From: Geodermatophilus sabuli | Lineage (GTDB): Bacteria; Actinomycetota; Actinomycetes; Mycobacteriales; Geodermatophilaceae | DNA: 64,000 bases | Reading direction: 5' to 3' | Assembly (NCBI RefSeq): GCF_900215145.1 | Contig: NZ_OBDO01000002.1 | Coordinates: forward strand, 434,001-498,000 | Shown: positions 51,841 through 61,198 of the stretch, one piece after another | How positions within the stretch are numbered: position 1 is the first letter of the stretch | Layout: each line of letters opens with the position of its first letter | Position numbers and translations under genes: made by a program | The notes under the pieces: generated by a model | Databases searched by the model: none | The model's input: only the letters and a program-made list of their open reading frames with translations | What the model was told of the DNA's origin: nothing

Positions 51841-53580
51841 ATGTCGGAGGGGATGCGCCCCGACCGGAAGTCCCCCGCCGCCCGCCGCCCCCTCCGGGCG
51901 CTGGCCGGCGTGGCGACCGCGGTCGCCGTCTCCCTGGCGCTGCCGCCCGCGGTCGCGCAGGCCGACCAGCCGGACGCTGCCGGGGCGCAGACCGTCGTCG
52001 GCGAGCTCGTGCAGACCTGGGCGGAGGCGGGGCCGGCCGGGCACGCCGCGGACGACGCGCCGGCGGCCGAGCACGCCCCGCTGACCTGGGTCGAGGGTGC
52101 CGACGGCGAGGCCGTGCGGATCCCCACGGAGGCCGCCGCGGGGCTCCCCGTCGGTGCCACCGTCGAGGTCACCGTCGGCGGACAGCTGACCGACCCCGCC
52201 GCAGAGCAGGGCATCGAGCCCGCGCACGACCTGCTGGAGGCCGCGCTGCTGCGGTCCGGTCCCGGGGCCGAGGGCACGCCGGGCGGGGCGCTCACCAACG
52301 AGGTCACGGTGGTGCGGGTCCTGCCGCCCGGCGGCCAGGAGGACGGCACGTCGCTGGAGCAGCTGGTGTCGGTCGTCGACGACGAGGTCGCCGGGTTCTG
52401 GTCCGAGCAGACCGACGGCGGCATCCGGCTCGGCGTCACCGCGACCGCCCCCGGCTGGGTGCAGGCGACGGTGGACTGCTCGACGCCGACGCTGCTGTGG
52501 AACGAGGTCGCCGCCGCCGTCGGTTTCAGGGACGGCCCGGGGCGGCACCTGCTCCTGTACCTGGCCGACTCGGCCGGCACCGACTGCGCCTACGCCATGG
52601 GTGAGGTCGGCGCGGGACCGGGCGCCGGCGGCCGGCTGTACGTCAGCGACCTCCTGCCGTCGGTCATCGCCCACGAGCTGGGCCACAACTTCGGGCTGGG
52701 CCACTCCTCGGGGCACCAGTGCGACGGTGCGGTCGAGGGCGGCACCTGCCGCACCACGGCCTACCGCGACTACTACGACGTCATGGGGGCCTCCTGGGAC
52801 CGGCTCGGCGCCCTCAACGCCCCCCAGGCGGCCACCCTCGGCGTGCTGCCGCCGTCGGCCCAGGTGGCACTGCCGGCGGACGGCGCGACGACGACCCTCA
52901 CCCTCGCCCCGCTGGCCGGGCGCACCGGGACCCGCGCCGTCCGGATCGCCGACCCCGAGGGGGGTGCCTACTGGCTGGAGTACCGCGCCGCCGCCGGCCG
53001 GGACGGCTGGCTCGACTCCGGGGACAACCGCTTCATGCTGCAGTCCGGCGTGCTGCTGCACCGCACCGGCGCGATGCCGGACACCTCGCTGCTGCTCGAC
53101 GGGACGCCCGCGGCCGCGGCGTCGTGGCTCGGCGACCTGCAGGCCGCGCTGGTGCCCGGCGTGCCGGTGTCCCTCTCGGGCGGCGACGTCACCGTCACCG
53201 TCACCGACCTCGGGGCCGGTGCCGCCACGGTCGCGGTCACCACGACCGCCCGCGCCGTTCCGCGGAGCGCGGCACCCGCGCCGGCCCACCCACGGGTGCT
53301 GGCCGGCTCGACGCCGGAGACCTCCGACAGCGCTGCCGATGCGCCCGCCGCGGGCGACGACGTCCCCGGTGGACCGCCGGCTGCTCCGGTGCCCGCAGGA
53401 GACCCGGTCGCCGGGGCGAGTCCGGCGGGCGTGCTGCAGGCCGAGTTGTCCGAGGTGACCGTGCAGACCTCGACCGGGAACCGCGGCGGGTCCCTCGTGC
53501 TCGCCGCCGCGGGCCTCGCCGTCACGGCGCTCGCCGGCGCGACGGTCGCGCGGCTGCGCAGGGTCCGCCGGGGTGCCTGA
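51841..53580 (+). CDS. Secreted zinc metalloprotease (metzincin type), C-terminal anchor
   Basis: A 579-residue protein with a signal peptide (RALAGVATAVAVSLALPPAV, cut near AQA/DQP), an N-terminal domain of about 110 residues and a protease domain with the full metzincin zinc motif HELGHNFGLGHSS and a Met-turn (YYDVMGAS). Cys residues around the site (HQCDGAVEGGTCRTT) probably form disulfides. After a beta-rich region (GTRAVRIADPEGGAYWLEYR) comes a Pro/Ala-rich stalk and one C-terminal membrane helix (GSLVLAAAGLAVTALAGATV) with an Arg-rich end, so it is likely held at the cell surface. ATG 51841 was chosen; ATG 51853 has its GGAGG only 2 nt away. It is a paralogue of the next gene. Confidence 0.88.
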   Translation: MSEGMRPDRKSPAARRPLRALAGVATAVAVSLALPPAVAQADQPDAAGAQTVVGELVQTWAEAGPAGHAADDAPAAEHAPLTWVEGADGEAVRIPTEAAAGLPVGATVEVTVGGQLTDPAAEQGIEPAHDLLEAALLRSGPGAEGTPGGALTNEVTVVRVLPPGGQEDGTSLEQLVSVVDDEVAGFWSEQTDGGIRLGVTATAPGWVQATVDCSTPTLLWNEVAAAVGFRDGPGRHLLLYLADSAGTDCAYAMGEVGAGPGAGGRLYVSDLLPSVIAHELGHNFGLGHSSGHQCDGAVEGGTCRTTAYRDYYDVMGASWDRLGALNAPQAATLGVLPPSAQVALPADGATTTLTLAPLAGRTGTRAVRIADPEGGAYWLEYRAAAGRDGWLDSGDNRFMLQSGVLLHRTGAMPDTSLLLDGTPAAAASWLGDLQAALVPGVPVSLSGGDVTVTVTDLGAGAATVAVTTTARAVPRSAAPAPAHPRVLAGSTPETSDSAADAPAAGDDVPGGPPAAPVPAGDPVAGASPAGVLQAELSEVTVQTSTGNRGGSLVLAAAGLAVTALAGATVARLRRVRRGA

Positions 53581-53656
53581 CACGACGGTCCCCTCCAGTT
53601 CCCCCGCGTCCGTGCCGATGCGGGTGGAGTCCCCGCCCACCGCCTGGAGTCCGACC

Positions 53657-55780
53657 GTGACCGCTCGCCGCCGTCCCCCCACCCGGCTGCTCGTGCTCGC
53701 CACCGCAGCGGCCGCCGTCCTGCCGGTCCTCCCCGCCCTGCCGGCGGCCGCGGACGACGCGGCTCCCCGCGGTGAGACCGTCGTCGGCGAACTGGTGCAG
53801 GCCTGGCCGGAACCCGCCTCCCCCGGCGCGGCCGTCCGCCACGCCGACGAGGGGCCGCTCAGCTGGATCGAGACGGCGCCGGGCGAGGCCGTCCGGGTGC
53901 CGACCGACGACGTCGACCACCTGCCCGTCGGCGCCACGGTGGAGGTGGTCGTCGGGGAGCCGGTGGCCGACCGGACGCCGGCTGCGGCGGCCCTGGAACC
54001 GGCCGTGGAGGTGCTCGCCGCCGACGTCGTGGCGGCCGCGCCGGCCGCTCCACGGGTGGCCGCGGCGGACGGCGTCACCAACGCCGTCACCGTCGTCATG
54101 GTGCTGCCCCCGGGGTCGGCGCCGGACGCGACGAGCCTGGCGGACCTGGTCTCGGCGGTCGACGGTCCCGTGGCCGACTTCTGGGCCCGGCAGAGCGACG
54201 GCGCCCTCCGGCTCCGCGTCACCGGCTCGTCGGGGTGGTTGCCCACCTCCGCCGGGTGCGACTCCCCCTACGCGCTGTGGAACGAGGCGGCCGCCCGCGT
54301 CGGGTGGCGCGGCGGCCCCGGCCAGCACCTGTTGGTCCACCTGCCGTCGACGGCGGGCGGCTGCTCCGCGGGACTGGCCGAGGTCGGGAGTTCGATCTCC
54401 TCCGGGGGCCGGCTCTACGTGCGCGGCACGGCCACCTCCGTGCTGGCGCACGAGCTCGGGCACAACTTCGGCCTCGGACACGCCTCCCAGCTGCAGTGCG
54501 ACGGTGCCGTGGAGACAGGCGCGTGCCGGGTCGCCGGGTACGCCGACTGGTACGACGTCATGGGGGTCTCCTGGGACCAGCTCGGCTCGCTCGGCGCACC
54601 GCACGCCGCCCGGCTCGGGCTGCTGCCGCCGGGGGCGGTGCCCACGGTCTCCGCCGCGGCACCCGCCGGGCAGTTCCTGCTCTCGCCGTTGGGGGCCCGC
54701 ACGGGGTCCCGGGCGGTGCGCCTGCTCGACGGCGACGGTGACGAGTACTGGCTGGAGTACCGGTCGGCGACCGGCCAGGACAGCTGGCTGGGGACGGCGG
54801 CCAACCGTCGCCGGCTCGAGTCCGGTGTCGTGCTCCGGCTCGCTCGCGACGGCAACGACACCTCCCTGCTCCTCGACGCGACGCCGTCGCGGACCGCGCT
54901 CTGGGCCGGCGACGTGGCCGTGGCGCTGCCCGCCGGCGGCGCTCCGGTGTCGTTCGGGGACGCGCGGTTCACCGTCCGGGTGCTGGAGGCGACCGGGTCA
55001 GGGGCGCGGATCCAGGTCGAGACCGGGCAGGCGGGTCCGGTGTCGGCTCCTCCAGGGACCGGCGGGACCGGCGGGACCGGCGGGATCGGGGGGACGGGGA
55101 GCACGTACTTCCTGAACGACCGGTTCACCGGGGTGGCCAACCGTGTCTTCCACTACGGCGGCCCGGCCGACGACGTGCTCGTCGGTGACTGGAACGGCGA
55201 CGGGGTGGACACCCTCACGGTCCGCCGGGGGAACACCTTCCACGTCCGCGAGCAGAACACCAGTGGTGCCGCCGACCACGTCTTCGCGTACGGGGACCCC
55301 GGCGACGCGGTCCTGGTGGGGGACTGGGACGGCGACGGCCGGGACACGCTCGCGGTGCGCCGGGGCAACCGCTACTTCGTCACGAACTCCGTGCGGACCG
55401 GGGCGGCCGACGTCGTGATCACCTACGGCGACCCGGGGGACGTCGTCCTGGTGGGGGACTGGGACGGTGACGGCGCGGACAGCCTGACGGTGCGGCGGGG
55501 CGCGTACTACCACGTGAAGAACGGGCTGAGCACCGGCGTGGCCGACAGCACCTTCGGCTACGGCGAGCCGCAGGACACCGTGCTGGTGGGTCGCTGGGGC
55601 GCGGGTCAGCGCGGCGACACGCTGGCCGTCCGGCGGGGCGCGGTCTACCACCTGCGGTTCAGCCTCACCTCGGGCGTCGCGGACCTCCAGGCGGCCTACG
55701 GCGACCCCGCGGACACCGCCTTCTCCGGCGACTGGGACGCCGACGGCGTGGACACCCTCGGGGTCCGGCGTCCCGGCTGA
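53657..55780 (+). CDS. Secreted zinc metalloprotease with C-terminal repeat domain
   Basis: A 707-residue paralogue of the preceding protease: same N-terminal block (GETVVGELVQAWPEP), the same zinc motif HELGHNFGLGHAS and Met-turn (WYDVMGVSW). In place of a membrane anchor it has a Gly/Thr linker and five repeats of about 45 residues (YG-P-D-VLVGDW(N/D)GDG-DTL-VRRG), of the Asp-rich FG-GAP/VCBS-like type that forms calcium-binding beta-propellers or cell-surface binding modules. The fourth repeat has lost the Asp-rich loop (GRWGAGQRGD). The start is GTG 53657, with GGAG seven bases upstream and directly before the signal peptide (RLLVLATAAAAVLPVLPALP); a GTG overlapping the upstream stop is possible but would place 28 residues before it. 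Confidence 0.88.
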   Translation: MTARRRPPTRLLVLATAAAAVLPVLPALPAAADDAAPRGETVVGELVQAWPEPASPGAAVRHADEGPLSWIETAPGEAVRVPTDDVDHLPVGATVEVVVGEPVADRTPAAAALEPAVEVLAADVVAAAPAAPRVAAADGVTNAVTVVMVLPPGSAPDATSLADLVSAVDGPVADFWARQSDGALRLRVTGSSGWLPTSAGCDSPYALWNEAAARVGWRGGPGQHLLVHLPSTAGGCSAGLAEVGSSISSGGRLYVRGTATSVLAHELGHNFGLGHASQLQCDGAVETGACRVAGYADWYDVMGVSWDQLGSLGAPHAARLGLLPPGAVPTVSAAAPAGQFLLSPLGARTGSRAVRLLDGDGDEYWLEYRSATGQDSWLGTAANRRRLESGVVLRLARDGNDTSLLLDATPSRTALWAGDVAVALPAGGAPVSFGDARFTVRVLEATGSGARIQVETGQAGPVSAPPGTGGTGGTGGIGGTGSTYFLNDRFTGVANRVFHYGGPADDVLVGDWNGDGVDTLTVRRGNTFHVREQNTSGAADHVFAYGDPGDAVLVGDWDGDGRDTLAVRRGNRYFVTNSVRTGAADVVITYGDPGDVVLVGDWDGDGADSLTVRRGAYYHVKNGLSTGVADSTFGYGEPQDTVLVGRWGAGQRGDTLAVRRGAVYHLRFSLTSGVADLQAAYGDPADTAFSGDWDADGVDTLGVRRPG

Positions 55781-55810
55781 GGGCCTGGGACGTCGGACCG
55801 CGGGAGCGCG

Positions 55811-57574
55811 CTACCCGGCGTCGGCGATCGTGCAGATCACCGCGCCGCTGCTGACCGAGGCGCCGACCTCGGCGGCGAGGTCGGTGACCACGCCGGCCTT
55901 GTGGGCGGGGATGGGCTGCTCCATCTTCATCGCCTCGAGGACGACGACCAGATCGCCGGCGGCCACGGTGGCCCCCTCCTCGACCGCGACCTTGACGATC
56001 GTCCCCTGCATCGGGCTGGTCAGGGCGTCGCCGGAGGCCGCCGAGCCGCCGTGCCCGCCGCCCCGCTTGCGCGGCTTGGCGCCCCCGGCCGCGGCGGGTG
56101 CGCCGCCACCGCCGGCGGCCAGGCCGGCGGGCAGCGACACCTCCAGCCGCCGTCCGCCGACCTCGACGACGACGGTCTGCCGCGGCTCGGCCTCCTCATG
56201 CCCGGCCGGGGCGGCGTCGTACGGCGGGACCTGGTTGTCCCACCCGGTCTCGATCCAGCGGGTGTGCACCGTGAACGGCTCGCTGGTGAACGCCTCGTCC
56301 CGGACCACGGCCCGGTGGAAGGGGATCACCGTCGGCATGCCCTCGACGACCAGCTCGTCCAGCGCGCGGCGGGCCCGCTGCAGCGCCTCCTCCCGGGTGG
56401 CACCGGTGACGATGAGCTTGGCCAGCATCGAGTCGAACGCACCGGCCACCTCACCGCCGGTCTCCACCCCGGAGTCCCAGCGCACGCCGGGCCCCTGCGG
56501 GATCTCCAGCCGGGTCACCGGGCCGGGCGCGGGCATGAAGTTGCGCCCGGCGTCCTCGGCGTTGATCCGGAACTCGATGCTGTGCCCGCGCGGGGTGGGG
56601 TCCTCGGTGATGTCCAGCGGCAGGCCCTCGGCGATCCGGAACTGCTGGCGGACCAGGTCGATGCCGGAGGTCTCCTCCGACACCGGGTGCTCCACCTGCA
56701 GCCGGGTGTTGACCTCCAGGAAGGAGATCGAGCCGTCGGCGCCGACCAGGTACTCCACCGTGCCGGCGCCGTGGTACCCGGCCTCCGCGCAGATCGCCTT
56801 CGCCGAGGAGTGGATGCGCTCGCGCTGCTCGTCGGTGAGGAACGGCGCCGGCGCCTCCTCGACCAGCTTCTGGTTGCGCCGCTGCAGCGAGCAGTCGCGG
56901 GTGCCGACGACGACGACGTTGCCGTGGGTGTCGGCCAGCACCTGGGCCTCGACGTGCCGCGGCTGGTCCAGGAACCGCTCGACGAAGCACTCACCGCGGC
57001 CGAACGCCGAGACCGCCTCGCGGACGGCGGAGTCGAACAGGTGCGGGATCTCCTCCATGGTGCGGGCCACCTTCAGCCCGCGCCCGCCGCCGCCGAAGGC
57101 CGCCTTGATGGCCACCGGCAGCCCGTGCTCCTCGGCGAACGCGACGACCTCGTCGGCGCCGGAGACCGGGTCCTTGGTGCCCGGGACGAGGGGCGCGCCG
57201 GCCTTGGTGGCGATGTGGCGGGCCTGCACCTTGTCACCGAGGGCGATGATCGACTCGGGGGACGGGCCGATCCAGGTCAGCCCGGCCTCGAGAACGGCGC
57301 GGGCGAAGTCGGCGTTCTCCGACAGGAAGCCGTACCCGGGGTGGATCGCGTCGGCGCCGGACTGCCGGGCGGCGTCGAGGATCTTGTCTATCACCAGGTA
57401 GGAGTCGCCGGGCGTCGTCCCCCCGAGCGCGAACGCCTCGTCGGCCGTCCGCACGTGCAGCGCGTCCCGGTCGGGTTCGGCGTAGACGGCGACGCTGGTC
57501 AGCCCGGCGTCCTTGCAGGCGCGGGCGACGCGCACCGCGATCTCGCCTCGGTTGGCGATCAGGACCTTCTGCAC
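55811..57574 (-). CDS. Acyl-CoA carboxylase alpha subunit (biotin carboxylase + BCCP)
   Basis: A 587-residue biotin-dependent carboxylase alpha chain. The biotin carboxylase part starts [18 protein letters not shown], with the ATP-grasp Gly-rich loop [10 protein letters not shown], the block [17 protein letters not shown] and [14 protein letters not shown]-like [16 protein letters not shown] Gly/Ala linker with basic residues precedes the BCCP domain, whose biotin-accepting Lys is in EAMKMEQP (about residue 550). It belongs to the AccA3/PccA type shared by actinobacterial acetyl- and propionyl-CoA carboxylases. GAGGAG lies 7 nt before the GTG. It is downstream of pccB, accE and maf in the same direction. 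Confidence 0.95.
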   Translation of the reverse strand: MQKVLIANRGEIAVRVARACKDAGLTSVAVYAEPDRDALHVRTADEAFALGGTTPGDSYLVIDKILDAARQSGADAIHPGYGFLSENADFARAVLEAGLTWIGPSPESIIALGDKVQARHIATKAGAPLVPGTKDPVSGADEVVAFAEEHGLPVAIKAAFGGGGRGLKVARTMEEIPHLFDSAVREAVSAFGRGECFVERFLDQPRHVEAQVLADTHGNVVVVGTRDCSLQRRNQKLVEEAPAPFLTDEQRERIHSSAKAICAEAGYHGAGTVEYLVGADGSISFLEVNTRLQVEHPVSEETSGIDLVRQQFRIAEGLPLDITEDPTPRGHSIEFRINAEDAGRNFMPAPGPVTRLEIPQGPGVRWDSGVETGGEVAGAFDSMLAKLIVTGATREEALQRARRALDELVVEGMPTVIPFHRAVVRDEAFTSEPFTVHTRWIETGWDNQVPPYDAAPAGHEEAEPRQTVVVEVGGRRLEVSLPAGLAAGGGGAPAAAGGAKPRKRGGGHGGSAASGDALTSPMQGTIVKVAVEEGATVAAGDLVVVLEAMKMEQPIPAHKAGVVTDLAAEVGASVSSGAVICTIADAG

Positions 57575-57624
57575 CGGTGTTCTCCTCGGGGTCGGACTCT
57601 GTGGAGCTGGCTGCGCGAACGGGT

Positions 57625-58233
57625 TCAGCGGCGCCAGAGGTCGGTGATGGCCAGGCCGCGCCGGGCCAGCTGCGTGCGCAGCGTGGCCAGCGAGAGGCCG
57701 ACGACGGCGGCGGGGTCGCCGTCCACCCGGCGGACGAACGGCGCACCGAGCCCGTCGAGGGTGAAGGCGCCGGCCACGGCGAGGGGCTCGCCGGTGGCCA
57801 GGTAGGCCTCGATCTCCTGGGGCGTCGGGTCGGCGAAGTGCACCACGGTGGAGACGACGGCGACGTCGCGGCCGAGCACCTGACCGTCGCGGACGTCGAA
57901 GAGCGCCTGGCCGGTGTGCAGCACGCCGCTCCTGCCGCTCATCCGCTGCCAGCGGTCGCGGGCCTCCTGGACGTCGGTCGGCTTGCCCATGGGCTGGCCC
58001 CGGAACTCCAGCAGCGAGTCGGCGCCGATGACGAGGGCGTCGGTCTCCAGCCGCGCGACCGCGGTGGCCTTCGCCGCGGCCAGCAGGGCCACCCGCTCGC
58101 CCACCCGAGGCGCCCGCACGGCCGCCTCGTCGATGTCGCTGACGACGACCTCGGGGGCCAGCCCCGCCTGCCGCAGCAGCGCCAGCCGCGCCGGCGACGC
58201 CGACGCGAGCACCAGCCGACGGTCCACGCTCAT
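57625..58233 (-). CDS. maf: Maf-family nucleotide pyrophosphatase
   Basis: A 202-residue nucleoside-triphosphate pyrophosphatase that hydrolyses m7GTP, dTTP/UTP or pseudo-UTP to prevent their misincorporation. The N-terminal signature is [18 protein letters not shown]; the active-site region has [18 protein letters not shown], in which the usual AD(T/S) Asp is present, and the C-terminal [12 protein letters not shown] block is typical. Its ATG overlaps the accE stop (ATGA) although GGGAGG also lies upstream. A maf gene inside an acyl-CoA carboxylase operon is a standard actinobacterial arrangement. Confidence 0.92.
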   Translation of the reverse strand: MSVDRRLVLASASPARLALLRQAGLAPEVVVSDIDEAAVRAPRVGERVALLAAAKATAVARLETDALVIGADSLLEFRGQPMGKPTDVQEARDRWQRMSGRSGVLHTGQALFDVRDGQVLGRDVAVVSTVVHFADPTPQEIEAYLATGEPLAVAGAFTLDGLGAPFVRRVDGDPAAVVGLSLATLRTQLARRGLAITDLWRR

Positions 58234-58457
58234 GCCGACCTCCCGGAGGCGCGCCAGCCGCCGGGGCCGGGACGCAGTGCTGTGCGATGACGGTCCCCGA
58301 AGGACGCCCACGCCCCGACCGGTGTCGGCCGGCGCCGGGTCCGCCGCTGGGAGAGGGCGGCGACGACGACGGTGAGCGCGGCGAGCTCCTCGGCGGTGGG
58401 CTCGCCCCGGACCACCCGCAGCAGCGGGGGGCGCGGCTCGGACGCGGACTCGGACAT
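58230..58457 (-). CDS. Acyl-CoA carboxylase epsilon subunit
   Basis: A 75-residue protein with the hallmark of actinobacterial AccE/Pcc[21 protein letters not shown] near the N-terminus, followed by a basic, Pro/Trp-containing tail ([20 protein letters not shown]). The epsilon subunit stabilises the alpha-beta complex and raises activity of propionyl/acetyl-CoA carboxylases. The ATG at 58457 is used here; a GTG directly before it is equally possible. It lies 73 nt after pccB and overlaps maf. Confidence 0.9.
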   Translation of the reverse strand: MSESASEPRPPLLRVVRGEPTAEELAALTVVVAALSQRRTRRRPTPVGAWASFGDRHRTALRPGPGGWRASGRSA

Positions 58458-58530
58458 CACAGTGTCGTCCCTCGGTCCGCGAGGCTGGTCGCCGGCGCTC
58501 CTCGGTGCTGGCGCTCCCTGCGATGCTCGC
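58458..58530 (-). repeat. 73-nt intergenic spacer element, copy C
   Basis: Between the pccB stop and the accE ATG. On the minus strand it begins GCGAGCATCGCAGGGAGCG after TGA, contains GAGCGCCGGC and ends with GAGGGACGA ahead of the start. It has the same length as copies A and B if accE starts at ATG 58457, with looser similarity. Its first 20 bases recur upstream of pccB at 60188-60209. Confidence 0.35.
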
Positions 58531-60159
58531 TCACAGGGGGATGTTCCCGTGCTTCTTGGGCGGGAGCGTCTGCCGCTTGTTGGCGAGCAGGCGCAGCGCC
58601 CGCGTGACCTGCACGCGGGTGTGCGACGGCCGGATCACCATGTCCACGTACCCGCGGTCGGCCGCGATGTACGGCGAGAGCAGCGCGTCCTCGTACTCGG
58701 TGATGAGCTCGGCACGGCGGGTCTCGGGGTCGTCGGCCTCGGCCAGCTCCTTGCGGTACAGGATGTTGACCGCGCCCTGGGCGCCCATGACCGCGATCTG
58801 CGCTGTCGGCCAGGCCAGGTTGAGGTCCGCGCCCAGGTGCTTGGAGCCCATGACGTCGTAGGCGCCGCCGTAGGCCTTGCGGGTGATCACGGTGATCTTG
58901 GGGACGGTGGCCTCGGCGTAGGCGTAGATCAGCTTGGCGCCGCGCCGGATGATCCCCTCCCACTCCTGCGAGGTGCCGGGCAGGAAGCCGGGGACGTCGA
59001 CGAAGGTCAGCACCGGGATGTTGAAGGCGTCGCAGGTGCGGACGAACCGGGCGGCCTTCTCGCTGGCGTCGATGTCGAGCGTGCCGGCGAACTGGGTGGG
59101 CTGGTTGGCCACCACGCCCACCGGCCGACCCTCCACGCGGCCGAAGCCGACGACGATGTTGGGCGCGAACAGCGCCTGCACCTCGAGGAACTCGCCGTCG
59201 TCCAGGACGTGCTGGATGACGGTGTGCATGTCGTACGGGGTGTTCGGCGAGTCCGGGATGAACGTGTCGAGCTCGAGGTCGTCGTCGGTGACCCCCTCGG
59301 GGACGCCGACGTCCGCCGGCGGCACCTCCACCGCCGGGAGCGGGTCGAGGTTGTTGCTGGGCAGGTAGGACAGCAGCGCCTTGACGTAGTCCAGCGCGTC
59401 GGCCTCGTCCTCGGCCAGGTAGTGGGCCACCCCGGACTTGGTGTTGTGCGTGCGGGCGCCGCCGAGCTCCTCCAGGGTGACGTCCTCGCCGGTGACGGTC
59501 TTCACGACGTCCGGGCCGGTGATGAACATCTGGCTGGTCTGGTCGACCATCACGATGAAGTCGGTGAGGGCGGGGGAGTAGACGTGCCCGCCGGCCGCCG
59601 CCCCCATGACCAGCGAGATCTGCGGGATGACGCCCGAGGCGTGCACGTTGCGCCGGAAGATCTCGGCGTAAAGGCCGAGGGCGACCACGCCCTCCTGGAT
59701 CCGCGCGCCGCCGCCCTCGTTGATGCCAATGACCGGGCAGCCGTTGCGCATCGCGAGGTCGAGGACCTTGACGATCTTCTCGCCGTAGACCTCCCCGAGG
59801 CTGCCGCCGAACACGGTGACGTCCTGGGAGAAGACGCAGACCGGGCGGCCGTCGACGGTGCCGTGGCCGGTGACCACGCCGTCGCCGAAGGGCCGCCGGG
59901 CCTCCATGCCGAAGTTGGTGGAGCGGTGCCGGGCGAACTCGTCGAGCTCGGTGAACGAGCCCGGGTCCAGCAGCGCCTCGATCCGCTCCCGGGCGGTCAT
60001 CTTCCCGGCGGCGTGCTGTTTCTCGACCGCGCGCTCGGAGCCGGCGTGCGTGGCTTCCTGGACGCGCCGCTCGAAGTCGGCCAGCTTGCCGGCGGTCGTG
60101 TGGATGTCGACGTCGCCCGGCACGTGCTCGCCGGCGCCGTCCGCTTCGGCCGCGCTCAC
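58531..60159 (-). CDS. Acyl-CoA (propionyl-CoA) carboxylase beta subunit
   Basis: A 542-residue carboxyltransferase that moves CO2 from biotin to an acyl-CoA, most likely propionyl-CoA. N- and C-terminal crotonase-like halves are clear: [18 protein letters not shown] and [19 protein letters not shown] in the first, and [38 protein letters not shown] in the second, with the two oxyanion loops. Substrate choice by the Asp/Cys residue of the acyl pocket cannot be settled by eye, but the mutAB/meaB genes and the epsilon subunit favour propionyl-CoA (PccB/AccD5 type). GTG 60159 was chosen for the conserved SAAEADGAG start; GGAGCGG lies upstream. Confidence 0.94.
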   Translation of the reverse strand: MSAAEADGAGEHVPGDVDIHTTAGKLADFERRVQEATHAGSERAVEKQHAAGKMTARERIEALLDPGSFTELDEFARHRSTNFGMEARRPFGDGVVTGHGTVDGRPVCVFSQDVTVFGGSLGEVYGEKIVKVLDLAMRNGCPVIGINEGGGARIQEGVVALGLYAEIFRRNVHASGVIPQISLVMGAAAGGHVYSPALTDFIVMVDQTSQMFITGPDVVKTVTGEDVTLEELGGARTHNTKSGVAHYLAEDEADALDYVKALLSYLPSNNLDPLPAVEVPPADVGVPEGVTDDDLELDTFIPDSPNTPYDMHTVIQHVLDDGEFLEVQALFAPNIVVGFGRVEGRPVGVVANQPTQFAGTLDIDASEKAARFVRTCDAFNIPVLTFVDVPGFLPGTSQEWEGIIRRGAKLIYAYAEATVPKITVITRKAYGGAYDVMGSKHLGADLNLAWPTAQIAVMGAQGAVNILYRKELAEADDPETRRAELITEYEDALLSPYIAADRGYVDMVIRPSHTRVQVTRALRLLANKRQTLPPKKHGNIPL

Positions 60160-60187
60160 CGCGATCCGCTCCACTGCCGGCCGGGTC

Positions 60188-60209
60188 GCTCGCTGCGATG
60201 CTCGCTCAC
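60188..60209 (-). repeat. GTGAGCGAGCATCGCAG repeat upstream of pccB
   Basis: On the minus strand GTGAGCGAGCATCGCAGCGA plus GCG, matching all but one base of the sequence that contains the pccB stop codon at the other end of the gene (58512-58534). The two copies are in direct orientation and bracket pccB. Confidence 0.6.
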
Positions 60210-60217
60210 GAGTTCCG

Positions 60218-60223
60218 TAGCGT
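60218..60223 (+). promoter_or_regulatory. -10 element for leaderless birA
   Basis: TAGCGT, 6 nt before the GTG of birA, inside the 70-bp region divergent from pccB. AGGGGA between them could also serve as a weak ribosome-binding site. Confidence 0.45.
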
Positions 60224-60229
60224 AGGGGA

Positions 60230-61072
60230 GTGCCCGAACCGTCGCCGTCCCGCTCCGTCGACCCGGACCGGCCGCCCCTCGACGCGGCGCGCGTGTCGGC
60301 CGCGCTCACGGCGGACAGCGGCCTGTGGCGCTCGCTGGAGGTGGTGGAGGAGGTCGGCTCCACCAACGCCGTCCTCGTGGCCGCCGCGGCCGAGGAGGCG
60401 CCGGAGGGCACCGTGCTCGTCGCCGAGCACCAGGCCGCCGGCCGCGGGCGCCTGGCCCGCACCTGGACCTCCCCGCCCCGCGCCGGCCTCACCGTCTCCC
60501 TGCTGCTGCGCCCGGACGTCCCGGCGGCCCGGCGGGGCTGGCTGCCGCTGCTGACCGGCGTCGCGCTCGCCGAGGCCGTCGCCGAGGTCCCCGGCGTCCG
60601 GGCCTCGCTCAAGTGGCCCAACGACCTGCTCGCCGCCGACGGTGCCAAGCTCGCCGGCATCCTGGCCGAGGTCGCCTCCGGTGCGGTCGTCGTGGGCGTC
60701 GGGCTCAACGTCTCCACCCACGCCGGCGAGCTGCCCGAGGGTGGCACCTCCCTGGCACTGGCCGCCGGGGCGCCGGTCGACCGCGCGGCGGTCCTGCTCC
60801 GGTTCCTGCGCGGGTTCGAGCGCCGCTACCTGGCCTGGGTGCAGGCCCTCGGTGACCCGGTCGGCTCGGGCCTGGCCCGCGACTACCTGGCGTGGTCCTC
60901 CACGGTCGGGACGCCGGTCGTCGTCACCCTCCCCGACGGCTCCAGCGTGGACGGCGTCGCGGAGGCGGTGGACTGGGACGGCCGGCTCGTCGTCCGGACG
61001 GCCGCGGGACGCCTGGAGCTCGCCTCGGGGGACGTCCGGCACGTGCGGGGAGCGTCGCCGGGACGCCTGTGA
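60230..61072 (+). CDS. birA: Biotin--[acetyl-CoA-carboxylase] ligase
   Basis: A 280-residue biotin protein ligase that activates biotin as the adenylate and attaches it to the BCCP lysine of the adjacent acyl-CoA carboxylase. The biotin-adenylate loop is [15 protein letters not shown], followed by [19 protein letters not shown] and the C-terminal SH3-like cap ([20 protein letters not shown]). It lacks the N-terminal helix-turn-helix of E. coli BirA, so it is a monofunctional ligase and not the repressor. The divergent position next to pccB makes functional sense. Confidence 0.94.
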   Translation: MPEPSPSRSVDPDRPPLDAARVSAALTADSGLWRSLEVVEEVGSTNAVLVAAAAEEAPEGTVLVAEHQAAGRGRLARTWTSPPRAGLTVSLLLRPDVPAARRGWLPLLTGVALAEAVAEVPGVRASLKWPNDLLAADGAKLAGILAEVASGAVVVGVGLNVSTHAGELPEGGTSLALAAGAPVDRAAVLLRFLRGFERRYLAWVQALGDPVGSGLARDYLAWSSTVGTPVVVTLPDGSSVDGVAEAVDWDGRLVVRTAAGRLELASGDVRHVRGASPGRL

Positions 61073-61198
61073 CCCGTGGGGTCGGCGGGGTGGCGACGGC
61101 GGTGTCGGAGCCCGGACGGACGGGTCCGTTCGGTTAGCGTCCAACTACTGTTTGTAGGCGGTCGTTCACCGATCGCTGTGCGAGAAGGGCCGCCTCCC

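Noticed and set aside
53573-53656. Start of the second protease at the GTG overlapping the upstream stop
   Set aside because: GTG 53657 has GGAG at 7 nt and places the signal peptide at the N-terminus; the longer form would put 28 residues before it.
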